A stretch of 33,450 bases of DNA, from the NCBI GenBank assembly GCA_002404865.1, contig DHKP01000015.1, forward strand, positions 1-33,450, read 5' to 3'. Positions 25,143-33,450 of this stretch are shown here, in pieces; position 1 is the first letter of the stretch; each line of letters starts with the position of its first letter. The stretch is from Caryophanales bacterium UBA4691 (lineage in GTDB: Bacteria > Bacillota_I > Bacilli_A > RFN20 > CAG-826). Under the pieces are notes generated by a model. It saw only the letters and a program-made list of their open reading frames with translations. It was not told the origin of the DNA and searched no databases. A program made the translations under genes and the position numbers.

Positions 25143-27665
25143 TTATTTGTTGTAGTCGATATAGCCAGCACTATCGGTATTCGCGTTAACCCACTTCTTC
25201 CACTCGCTATTATTTTTAAGTAGGCGCATTTCGCGGATTCCGCCATATCCAAGCAAAGGAATGTAGTTATCGACTCCCTCCTTTAGACGATAGCTATTAA
25301 TCGAAGAAGATTGACGCATCGCGAAGGTGATGAAATTGAATTGGCCAACGATATGGCTTTCTAATGCGGACAAAATGTTCAGGCGCGTCTTAATGTCGGA
25401 GCGTATTGCATTGTATCTCCCACTAGTAAGTTCATAGTACCAATGCCCTTTTTCTTGTCCGCTCTCTTCACTATCGATTTTCATGCCGACTGCATTTTTC
25501 CGAATTCCAACCAAATCGCCACGCTTTGAGCTATATTCGCCAGTGTCTAAATCAATCTCTAGATAATCGCGATAGACCGGGTAAGGCTCGAAAGCTCTTT
25601 TTGAATCGGTGTAGACCCCAATGAAGGTGAACGGGTCAACATTACCGCCAGTCCAAGTGGAAATGGCCATGTCGCAAATTCCGTTGCGCATATGCTTCAC
25701 GAAATCATTCGAGGAAGTGGATTTGATTTCGATTTCAAACTTATCTTCTAGTAGAGTGCCCTGCATGAGCTTTTTGTAATTTTCGATGATCCAAAAGATC
25801 CTATCCTTCCACCCTTCCGTAGGGCATTCCCAAATGAGATGGACCTTTTGCCCTTTTTTATAGGATCCTTCTCGATTTGAAGCGTTTTCTTCTTCTACTG
25901 CCTTATCAATGAGCTTTCTTGCTTCCATTAAATCGAAAGAGATGTAATTTGGCTTCCCTTCGTCTAAGCCAAAATGCCTTTCAACAACCGCTTTCCCTTC
26001 TTTTGTATCACGATAGATTGTTTTGTTATCGGGATCTGCTAAAGAGACGGCAGAAATCGGCACATTGAAAGGAATCCACGCCTCGGTTTTCACTTGGCAA
26101 AACGTTTTTCGGTCAAATCCCAAAGAAAGAGCCTTTCTAAAATTGATGTTTGATAAAATCGTATGGTTCGATCCGTCGCTCTCTTTGTCTTGTAGTGCCT
26201 TTAAAAAGTCATAGACGCTATTTAAGGTGAGCTTAGTGACGTGCCCAGTAGGAGAGTTGACTACGCGCGAGGAGGAATCGAAAATCTTTTTTTCTGTCCC
26301 TAATAAACTATAGCTATCGATTTCCCCTTTCCGGAACATCGTAAGAACCGTGTCGTTATTGCTTACGACTTCATAGGAAACGCTATCGATTTGGTATTTG
26401 CCTTCGTTGAGGCCGTTTTTATAGCCAACCCAAGAATCATTTCTCGTAAACTTGAAGTTTTTGTCCGCTTGAAAAGACTCTAATTTATACGGGCCATAGC
26501 CTACATAAGTCTCTATCGATGTTGCGTAACTCGTCGAATACAAATCGCTATCAGCGATAGGCTTTCTTAATTTGTCCCAAAGATCAGGTTTGAGTAGCCA
26601 ACTATTCCCGAAAAACTGCTGGGCAAAGAAAGCTCCTAATGGAAGTTTGAAATAATAATAGAAAGAATAATCGTCTATTTTTTTGATGCCGACATTGTCA
26701 AATGAGTATTCTCCATTTTTAAAGTAGCGGAATAAGAACGCTTCTAAAGAGAAAGGCTCTCCTTACCTTATAGAGCGACGCTCCCGGATTTCATTTTTGA
26801 AGCGAGAAGCATCGACTAAGCCTAACTTCTCGACAATTTTTCTCGCGATAACGAAAATACGGTTCCGTAATGCTTCGCTTTCTTTGCTATCGATACGGAC
26901 GTCTTTTGGCTCGGATTCTCTCCCAAAGGTTTCTTTATCCTCAATGAGAGCCATCGCTTCTTTATCGTTGGACAGATCGCTCTTGCACATTGAAAAAAAG
27001 GAAGCGCCATCGCGAAAGAAAGGCAGCGGCTTGAACATATTGAAAAACCAGCCCTCCTTGGCGACCTGTTTATTGTTCGCTTGCCCTTTTTCGTCCAAAT
27101 ACGGCTCTATAGAGGCACGATTGCTTTTCAAATAAAACTCGCCTCCCGCGATTGCTAATTTGCCAGTCGTGAAATCGCTAGCGCGCGGCATTTGCATTTT
27201 GGGATCCAGTATCCTTTTTAAGGACCCTAAGTAGGTATCGGCGGTTATTTTGCTACCATCTTCAAAAACGGCATTTGGGTTAAGCTTAACGAGCCATTTT
27301 TGACCTTTGGTGAATTTTTCCCCGTTTTTATCCGTGTCCACTTCCATGTGATATTGGCTTACTTCTTCATCAGTAAGGGTGCTTGTTGCATCAAGAGGGA
27401 GCTCCTTAGCCATGACGGGGATAATCTTAAAAGTCGTTTTCGTTTCGTCAGGTACAAAATCGACAAGGCCAGATTCCGTTAGCGAATACACAAGGGCGTC
27501 GTGCGTATATAGTCGATGCCCTGGCCCCCATAAATTCGGACTTAGCGAAGTCGCTTCATAAAGCGTGTAGCGCTTATCGCTAAAGCCACCGTTACACCCT
27601 CCTAAAGATATGGCGCCTACGACCATGATTGAACCAAGAGGGAGTAGTGATTTAGCTTTTTTCAT
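25143..27665 (-). pseudogene. oppA: oppA (peptide-binding lipoprotein) interrupted by one in-frame TAA
   Basis: Read through, the frame spans 841 codons including the final stop. The first 300 (27665-26766) carry lipoprotein signal MKKAKSLLPLGSIMVVGAIS with lipobox LGGC (Cys24), then KWLVKLNPNAVFEDGSKITADTYLGSLKRILDP, a family 5 solute-binding (SBP_bac_5) block. TAA at 26763-26765 follows SIR. The same frame then resumes at once with GEPFSLEAFLFRYFKNGEYS and continues to 25143 through YVGYGPYKLESFQ, FRKALSLGFDRKTFC and WTGGNVDPFTF, all typical of OppA. No frameshift exists: 26543 and 26762 are in one frame. The stop is absent from the homologous gene at 30947. So this is a nonsense mutation, a sequencing/assembly error, or (less likely) read-through. 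AAGGAG (27673-27678) stands 7 nt before the ATG; it leads the oppABCDF operon. Confidence 0.85.
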
Positions 27666-27672
27666 TTCGCTT

Positions 27673-27735
27673 CTCCTTCCGCGTATAGATGCGTTTTTAT
27701 AAAGGATAATTTCAAGGTTTTTATTTAAATGTCAA
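27673..27735 (-). promoter_or_regulatory. opp operon promoter and RBS
   Basis: On the minus strand a consensus -35 TTGACA (27730-27735), an 18-bp spacer and a weak -10 AATTAT (27706-27711), then AAGGAG (27673-27678). It is the only good promoter found for the oppABCDF-DUF3899-RDD run. Confidence 0.6.
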
Positions 27736-28997
27736 GCATTGTTTAACTATGTTTCTAAGATATTTAGATTTGTAGTCTTTATCGTTAGTTTTTATATTTT
27801 TGTTAATTTTTTATTTAATATTAATACTATATTTAGTGTTTTTCTTATTTTGTCATGCACAAAACTTCTAGGACTTAAAGCGATTCCAGCAAGAAATTAA
27901 TTCTATTTACCCAAAAATTAATTTATTGATTTCTCATTTCATTCGTTCCACATGAATTTAGTTTTTTGGTACAAATGTCATTGATGAAAAAGCTTCAAAG
28001 TGCATACAAGGGATGATTCTAGATTTTTGCTTTTGGCATTTAGCGCAATAGTGTGCCACTAAGAAAAAAGTGACGGACTTATTGACAAAGGCCCTGCAAG
28101 GAAAAGGCGAGACAAAACAAATTTCCTTAATAACCGCATGCATCGACGTCAGGGAAGCGACAACCATTACAAACAGCACAAGTTTTACCAATCCTATGTT
28201 CGCGGTCTTTAATCGTTATAGAAACGTTCGTTCCCTTTCTTCAATTTAATTTGGCCTAACATGATAGATGTTGTTTTTTGCGCCTTCCTTACTAAAATAA
28301 ATATAACAAACTTAACAAAATTTAAAGTTTAACAGGTTTAACAAACTTAACAAAAAATACCAGTAGTTTTGAGGCAAGACCCAATTGTTAGGTCAACTAA
28401 CAAAATGTCCTTTTCTTTTGTGAGTTATAGAAAAGAATTTAAATTGAGGGCGGATCGATAATCCTAATAGCTACAAGATAACCGTAGAAGAGTTTGGCAT
28501 AATCTATGATGGCGATTATTCTCCTTATCCCTAATAGAGCTTCTAGAACCCTTTAACAAATACGCTCATTTAGAGAATTCCATTAGTGAAACCCGTTATA
28601 GCTGACTTTCTTCAGCATTCCTATAGGGTGATGACTAAAAAGCACGCCAAAATGTTATTCGGTCTAGAAACTGAAAGTAGCAAAGCGGCTGAATGTCTTA
28701 TCCCTGACGTGCTCTGAATAGGCTTTATAAAAACGGAATCGTTATAGCTACTCCTCCCATATAAAAGCAAGGATTCATCGAGTTCCTTAACTTTAATAGG
28801 CAAAATAAATCAGCGTTTGGAAGCGATTCATGCTTGCTATTTTTATTACTCACTAAATTGAAACGGCCAAATTCCTCCTTGTTTTTTCTTTTTCTTACTA
28901 GAAAGCTCTTTACCCTTTCTTCTATAAGAAGAGGAACAAATTTACGAATGAAAATATCGGTTTTTTCTAAAGAAAATGAAAATCGCGAAAATAATCA
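27736..28997. other. 1.26-kb intergenic stretch without a supported gene
   Basis: It lies between the divergent opp operon and the plus-strand lipoprotein. It begins very AT-rich (27740-27960). A minus-strand reading at 27958-28191 (77 codons from a TTG, no proper RBS) and a 60-codon one at 28621-28803 have no recognisable family. On the plus strand 28448-28717 shows three short protein-like stretches in alternating frames, no longer than chance. TTAACAAA repeats lie at 28304-28355. It could be a decayed gene region. Confidence 0.45.
28304..28355. repeat. Short direct repeats of a TTAACAAA motif
   Basis: TAACAAACTTAACAAAA occurs twice (28304-28320 and 28339-28355), 35 bp apart, with an additional TTAACAGG between them. 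Each 17-mer itself holds two ACAAA-type half units. A further CTAACAAAAT lies near 28394. No gene is next to it. Confidence 0.7.
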
Positions 28998-29025
28998 TTG
29001 AAAATATGCGGTTTGGCTGTATTCT
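28998..29025 (+). promoter_or_regulatory. Possible promoter of the 605-residue lipoprotein
   Basis: TTGAAA (28998-29003), a 16-bp spacer, TATTCT (29020-29025), leaving a leader of about 30 nt with GGGAGG (29047-29052) 8 nt before the ATG. RBS strong, promoter moderate. Confidence 0.45.
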
Positions 29026-29060
29026 TGCTACACATAACGAAAGAAAGGGAGGCGATAGTT

Positions 29061-30878
29061 ATGAAAATCAATAAAAAATCATTAGCTCTATCTAGCCTAT
29101 TCCTCGCGAGCATGTTTTTGGTTTCGTGTGGTGAGGAAGAGATATCTAATGTCTACAAAGTAAACTACAAACAAGACTTGAAAGCAGTTCAAGTCAACAC
29201 AACTATCGATTTAGACGATTATCTATCGCTCGTTCGTCAAAATAAAAAGGAAGACGAGACTTACACCGTCACCTGTAGCGATGAGAGCGTCAAAATTGAT
29301 GGCCACAAAATCACGCCGACAAAGATTGGGAACTTCGATCTCCATCTTAAGGATGACCGCGTGCAGTTCGATAACAAATTGACGCTCGATAGCCGCAGCG
29401 AAGACAACATGACGCTCATCAAGTTCTTCGATAAGCTAGCAGAAACTCCAACCAACTATGAAATTGACTTCATGGATTTCAATAGCGCTGGAACCGCTCT
29501 TACTTATGGCGGGCTTTCCTATGTCCATACTCCAAATTATACCGCGGCATTCAATTTATCTGACCCTGGTCAAACGTATAAAAACGGTGATCCAAATTCC
29601 TTTATTCTTGCAATGCTTACCAATGAAGCAGGTGAGACAAACGGCTTCGAAGGCTATTTCAATACGAAAGGGGACCCTGTGTTCTATCCAGGAGCTCTCG
29701 CTAATTATGCCTATTATTATGTAAATATGGATATGCCAGTCGATGGCTATTCCTTCACCTCGGAAATGAGTGAAGGGGATGATGGGGAAGAAGTCGAGAC
29801 GCTCGTTGGAGATGCCTTATTCACCGACAATCTGCTCCTCTATGGCTGCAGCAGTAGAATCCCAGAGTTTTATACCACAAGCGATGGGACGACTTATAAA
29901 TTAGAAACTGGCGGCACAATCTTGCTTGGCATGGACGATACGGATAATGATGACGAAATCGATACGCTCTATTTGTACACCTATTGCAATGCCACGAATG
30001 TAGCCACAAACGAAACCGGGATAATGGGTTATACTCCACTTCGCTTATGCGATGTCGGAAACGCTAAAGTGGCTAAACTTGAAAAAGCGATAAGCGATCC
30101 TAGCTACTATCCAAAGAAACTTGAATCGCCTGAAATCACGACGGCATTCAAAGATGTCACGGATGCGAAGAATTACACAGTCACGATTGACTTAGCTCCA
30201 TCCTCATCTAAATCTAACTCTTCCACCGCTCTATATGAATATTTCTTCGGGAAAGGCGTCACTGCTCCGATCCAAGAAGTGAACAAAATCACAGAAGACG
30301 GCATCAGCATGAAGTTGACGCAAGGAGAAGACGTTACCGAAGCCGCTTTCTTCAATAAGGATGGCAAAGCATACAAAACCGAAACCAAGGAATCGGGAAT
30401 TGTCGCGAAAGAAATCGTTGGGAAAACTAGCGTTTGGGATGAGGAAGGAATCAACGCCTTCACCGCAAAAGCAGTTACAAGCGATGCAATCGACGAAACC
30501 GTCTGGAAAGCAAAGAAAGTAGATACGACAGGCAAATTAATCACCTATCGAGGTGATATTGGCGATGACGATGGCGCTGGAAATAAGACTAATACCTTGT
30601 TCCAACAACTATTCGATCAGCTTGCTCTCCGCTCTTGGAAAGACAATGGATTCGGAACGCTTCTATCGGATGCTGGAATGATTTTCCAAAGTGCCGCTGG
30701 CACAACATCGAGCAACTATAGTTCGTTTGCCGTGAATACCGAAACCAAGGAAATAGTAGTCAAAGCATTGCTTTATCTCCCTGTGGAGCAATTCAGCGGT
30801 TCCTATATTGATTGCACTTACAGAGTTAGCAACGTTGGCACAACCACCAATGACTTCAGCAAATACACGGTTGCATAA
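29061..30878 (+). CDS. Large lipoprotein of unknown function, Ig-like N-terminal part
   Basis: 605 residues from the ATG at 29061. Signal MKINKKSLALSSLFLASMF with lipobox LVSC (Cys23). A 21-codon extension from a TTG at 28998 is rejected because GGGAGG stands 8 nt before the ATG. After the signal, about residues 30-110 (VNTTIDLDDYLSLV...YTVTCSDESVKIDGHKITPTKIGNFDLHLKDDRVQFDNKLTL) have the alternating strand pattern of a bacterial Ig-like domain. The remainder is strand-rich, acidic and Thr/Asn/Asp-rich (LLGMDDTDNDDEIDTLYLYTYCNATN), with no catalytic motif or membrane segment after the signal. I do not recognise the family. It is followed after 68 bp by a second oppA gene on the same strand, so a role in peptide capture or surface attachment is possible but only inferred. 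Codon use is more C/G-ending than in the opp operon. Confidence 0.8.
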   Translation: MKINKKSLALSSLFLASMFLVSCGEEEISNVYKVNYKQDLKAVQVNTTIDLDDYLSLVRQNKKEDETYTVTCSDESVKIDGHKITPTKIGNFDLHLKDDRVQFDNKLTLDSRSEDNMTLIKFFDKLAETPTNYEIDFMDFNSAGTALTYGGLSYVHTPNYTAAFNLSDPGQTYKNGDPNSFILAMLTNEAGETNGFEGYFNTKGDPVFYPGALANYAYYYVNMDMPVDGYSFTSEMSEGDDGEEVETLVGDALFTDNLLLYGCSSRIPEFYTTSDGTTYKLETGGTILLGMDDTDNDDEIDTLYLYTYCNATNVATNETGIMGYTPLRLCDVGNAKVAKLEKAISDPSYYPKKLESPEITTAFKDVTDAKNYTVTIDLAPSSSKSNSSTALYEYFFGKGVTAPIQEVNKITEDGISMKLTQGEDVTEAAFFNKDGKAYKTETKESGIVAKEIVGKTSVWDEEGINAFTAKAVTSDAIDETVWKAKKVDTTGKLITYRGDIGDDDGAGNKTNTLFQQLFDQLALRSWKDNGFGTLLSDAGMIFQSAAGTTSSNYSSFAVNTETKEIVVKALLYLPVEQFSGSYIDCTYRVSNVGTTTNDFSKYTVA

Positions 30879-30896
30879 AAACATTCGATAAAACCT

Positions 30897-30919
30897 AAGG
30901 GTCTCAGTTTGAGGCCCTT
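30897..30919 (+). terminator. Hairpin between the lipoprotein and the second oppA
   Basis: AAGGGTCTCA (30897-30906) and TGAGGCCCTT (30910-30919) form a 10-bp stem with one G-U and a 3-nt loop, followed by ATTGGCGTT, a weak T tract. It starts 18 nt after the stop. It may be a terminator, an attenuator or a transcript-stabilising stem ahead of oppA. Confidence 0.6.
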
Positions 30920-30946
30920 ATTGGCGTTAAATTAGGAGGAAAAAAT

Positions 30947-33450
30947 ATGAAAAGAAAACAACTATTAGGCACCGGCTTTCTCTCGCTAGCGGCAATCCTT
31001 GCTTTAGTAGCATGCGGCGGAAGAAAAGGCCCAACCGCAGAGAAAGATAGCGGCTACACCTACCGCACCTATTTGTCGACTTCACCGACCAACTGGAACG
31101 TCCACAACTGGCAGACAAACGACGAATCCTACATCACTAGCTTCACCGAGATCGGCCTATACGACTGCATCCTCAACGACAGCAAAGACGGCTACAAGTT
31201 CGTCGCCGAGATGGCTAGCGACATGCCTCTCTCCATCGACCCGGGCGATCTTAGCGGCGACGAGTACGACTCGATCAAGGGCAAATACTACTCGACGGAC
31301 TGGAGCAAGGGCCAGGTCTGGGAGATCCCGCTTAACAAGAAGGCGAAGTGGGAGGACGGCACCGACATCAAGGCCAAGGACTACGTCGACTCCATGGAGC
31401 GCCTCCTCAACCCGCAGCTCGCGAACTTCCGCGCCGATAGCTACTACAACGGCAACTTGGTTTTGGCCAACGCCGAGACCTACTACAAAAACGGCAGAAG
31501 CACCATCGAGAGCGCCTACACCGAGCTAGCGAAGACCACCAACGGCGTCATCTCCAATAGCGACGGCTACTGGTACATCAACCTCGGCGGCGAGAACGCC
31601 TACGTCAAAGCCATCTTCGGCGACAACATCGGCGACAACTCCCCGAGCTTCTACACGCTCCTGAAGCAATACGACAACAATTTCAACTCCGGGGCGAAGG
31701 CGGCCGCGCAGCGCATCATCAACGGGACCGCCTACTATCTATGGAAATACGTCGACCACTCCAACTCCACCAACAAGGACAAATGGGACGAGTTCGCGAA
31801 GACCGCTAGCGTCAGCGACTGGGTCTTCGAGAGCCAGCCGAGCATCGACATCGACGAATTCGACCGTAAGGATGTCCTCACGAAGATCACCACAAAAGAG
31901 AAGGAAAACGCGCAGTGGAGCGATAAATACAGCAAGGACCAATTGAAGGCGGACCTGAAGACGGTCGTCAGCGCGATCGGCTCCGCGAACCAGTTCGCGA
32001 ACCCGAGCTGGTACTGGGAGCTCCCGCTGTTCGCCAACATCGCCCACGAATCCGTCGACATCACAAGCGACCAGATCGGCATCCAGGCCAAGGACGACTA
32101 CACGCTGAGGCTATACCTCGCGAAGACGATCTCCGCCCTCGACCTCAAGTTCGCCCTCACGAGCAACTGGCTCGTCAACATCCCTCTCTACGACAAGCTG
32201 ACCATAAGCACCGGGGCCAACGCCAAATCGACCAAATACGCGACCAACAGCGTCGAGAACTATCTCTCCTACGGCCCGTACCGCCTCACCGGCTTCGAGA
32301 GCGGCACCTCCATCACCATCGAGAAGAACGACAGATGGTACGGCTACTCGGACGGGGCGCACGAGGGCCAGTTCCAGATGGACCGCGTCTACACCCGCAT
32401 CATCAAGGACCACCAGACCGCCGTCGAGGAATTCATGAAAGGGAACCTAGACGACATCGACCTCAACAAGACCGACATGGAGAAATACGGGAAATCCGGC
32501 AGGCGCACAACGACCTACGAGTCCTACACCCAGAAGCTCTCCTTCAACACCGAGCGGAATAAGCTCAGGGAGCGGCAGAGCGGGAGCGGGAACAAGACCA
32601 TATTGGCCAACAAGGACTTCCGCACCGGGCTCTCCCTCGCGATCGACCGCAACGCCTTCGCGGCGAGCACCACGGCCGGCTCGAAGGGCTTCACGGGGCT
32701 CCTCAACGACCTCTACATCGCCAACGTCGCGACCGGCGAGATGTACCGCAACACCGCGGAGGGCAAAAGCGTCTACGGCATGGTGTACCAGGGCCTAGGC
32801 GGCGAGGCGATCGGCGAAGAGAAGGCGCTATCGGAAAGCGCCTGCGGCTACAACATGAACCTCGCGGTCCAATACATCGCCAAGGGCATCAAAGACGAGC
32901 TCAATAGCGCCTCCGACGGGCACCTTGCCCCCGGCAACAGCATCGACATCGAGTTCCGCGTCTACGACGACACGACCGAGACGACGAAGGCGATGTACGC
33001 CTTCATCAACAAATCCTGGAGCGACGCCATCAACAAGGCGGTGGAGCTATTGAGGAGCAGGGACGGCTTGCTCAAGGGCGAGAAAGACGCCATCACGCTC
33101 AGCCTCCACACCCAGAAGGACGAGGACTACTACAATAGCGCCAAGCAAGGCAACTACGACATGATCTTCTCGATCTGGGGCGGGGCCGCCATCAACCCTT
33201 ACGGCTTGATGCAGGTCTACCTCGACAAGAGCTTCACGAGCACCTGCGAGTACGGCTTCAAGGGGAAGCAAGACAACGAGAACCTCTGGATCGACCTCAA
33301 CGGCGACGGGGAAAAGGGCGCCGGCGAGACGAAGAGCTACGACGCCTGGTACCAGGAGATGAACAACATGACCGAGGGCGACTACGACGAGCTCACCGAC
33401 GCGACTCGCCCAGCCTGGGAAGCGACCCACAAGAAGAAGCTCGCCATCCT
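30947..33450 (+). CDS. oppA: Second OppA-like peptide-binding lipoprotein, GC-rich codon use, 3' end outside the window
   Basis: 834 codons with no stop up to the right edge. Signal MKRKQLLGTGFLSLAAILA ends in lipobox LVAC (Cys23). SBP_bac_5 landmarks: VWEIPLNKKAKWEDGTDIKAKDYVDSMERLLNP, LSYGPYRLTGFESG, FRTGLSLAIDRNAF, and a later FSIWGGAAINPYG block. It is colinear with the broken oppA at 27665-25143, for example KITADTYLGSLKRILDP against DIKAKDYVDSMERLLNP and GYGPYKLESF against SYGPYRLTGF. RBS GGAGG (30935-30939) is 7 nt before the ATG. The first 35 codons (signal) look like the neighbours; from about codon 36 nearly every codon ends in C or G (GAC, GGC, AAC, TAC, AAG, CTC, CGC). No Opp permease follows in the window, so it may serve the nearby OppBCDF. 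Confidence 0.92.
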   Translation, partial: MKRKQLLGTGFLSLAAILALVACGGRKGPTAEKDSGYTYRTYLSTSPTNWNVHNWQTNDESYITSFTEIGLYDCILNDSKDGYKFVAEMASDMPLSIDPGDLSGDEYDSIKGKYYSTDWSKGQVWEIPLNKKAKWEDGTDIKAKDYVDSMERLLNPQLANFRADSYYNGNLVLANAETYYKNGRSTIESAYTELAKTTNGVISNSDGYWYINLGGENAYVKAIFGDNIGDNSPSFYTLLKQYDNNFNSGAKAAAQRIINGTAYYLWKYVDHSNSTNKDKWDEFAKTASVSDWVFESQPSIDIDEFDRKDVLTKITTKEKENAQWSDKYSKDQLKADLKTVVSAIGSANQFANPSWYWELPLFANIAHESVDITSDQIGIQAKDDYTLRLYLAKTISALDLKFALTSNWLVNIPLYDKLTISTGANAKSTKYATNSVENYLSYGPYRLTGFESGTSITIEKNDRWYGYSDGAHEGQFQMDRVYTRIIKDHQTAVEEFMKGNLDDIDLNKTDMEKYGKSGRRTTTYESYTQKLSFNTERNKLRERQSGSGNKTILANKDFRTGLSLAIDRNAFAASTTAGSKGFTGLLNDLYIANVATGEMYRNTAEGKSVYGMVYQGLGGEAIGEEKALSESACGYNMNLAVQYIAKGIKDELNSASDGHLAPGNSIDIEFRVYDDTTETTKAMYAFINKSWSDAINKAVELLRSRDGLLKGEKDAITLSLHTQKDEDYYNSAKQGNYDMIFSIWGGAAINPYGLMQVYLDKSFTSTCEYGFKGKQDNENLWIDLNGDGEKGAGETKSYDAWYQEMNNMTEGDYDELTDATRPAWEATHKKKLAI

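Noticed and set aside
27958..28191. Minus-strand 77-codon reading with a CAKC pair
   Set aside because: It starts at TTG with no spaced Shine-Dalgarno; a single CxxC is weak evidence, and the composition is hydrophobic and irregular.
28448..28717. Three protein-like plus-strand stretches in alternating frames (28, 24 and 37 codons)
   Set aside because: Lengths are expected by chance at this base composition, and no motif links them to a known family.
31739..33430. Long minus-strand readings opposite the second oppA (31739-32047, 32111-32413, 33047-33430)
   Set aside because: They mirror the GC-ending codons of oppA, are rich in V, L, A, G and E in a way produced by the antisense of such codons, and have no RBS. 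They are shadows.

Overview
The window looks like chromosome from an anaerobic, low-to-moderate-GC member of the Bacillota, most likely a Bacilli/Erysipelotrichia or Mollicutes-like gut lineage. The evidence is strong AAGGAG-type ribosome binding sites, the uvrA-lgt-trxB-whiA gene neighbourhood, a full pyruvate:ferredoxin oxidoreductase, several lipoproteins with clear lipoboxes, BspA-type and InlB-type surface repeats, and very large Opp proteins of the kind found in Mollicutes relatives. TGA is used as a stop and TGG as Trp, so the standard bacterial code applies.

Layout. 1-7087, minus strand: the first 11 codons of gap (GAPDH) at the left edge, preceded in the window by a tight operon read uvrA > lgt > trxB > whiA > xre, with gaps of 15 and 42 bp and overlaps of 11 and 14 bp. 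7128-7272, plus strand: tRNA-Pro(GGG) with its own -10 box and terminator. 7378-11060, minus: nifJ/PFOR with promoter, strong RBS, a catabolite-control-like box and terminator. 11355-15247, minus: a small basic protein with a possible DNA-binding segment, an InlB-repeat/DUF6273 lipoprotein and a BspA-type leucine-rich lipoprotein. 15424-16927, plus: an AAA_14/DUF4143 ATPase bracketed by two hybrid copies of a hairpin repeat. 17610-17724, minus: tRNA-Lys(CTT). 17787-27735, minus: a peptide ABC transporter operon, oppA > oppB > oppC > oppD > oppF > DUF3899 protein > RDD protein; oppA is broken by one in-frame TAA. 27736-28997: about 1.26 kb without a convincing gene. 28998-33450, plus: a 605-residue lipoprotein followed by a second, intact-looking oppA that runs off the right edge.

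How it fits together. The Opp operon has large non-standard inserts in OppC, OppD and OppF, and its own substrate-binding gene has a nonsense codon. A homologous binding protein, with sharply GC-biased codon use, lies close by on the other strand and could supply the transporter in trans. The thioredoxin reductase-like protein has lost the NADPH-binding motifs while keeping its CxxC. Next to a ferredoxin-reducing PFOR this suggests a ferredoxin- or other-donor-linked thiol system. PFOR and gap share a 14-bp catabolite-control-like motif.

The most unusual observations are the hybrid hairpin repeats around the ATPase, the oppA nonsense/GC-rich paralogue pair, and the divergent reductase. Nothing was computed: compositions and homologies are judged by eye.
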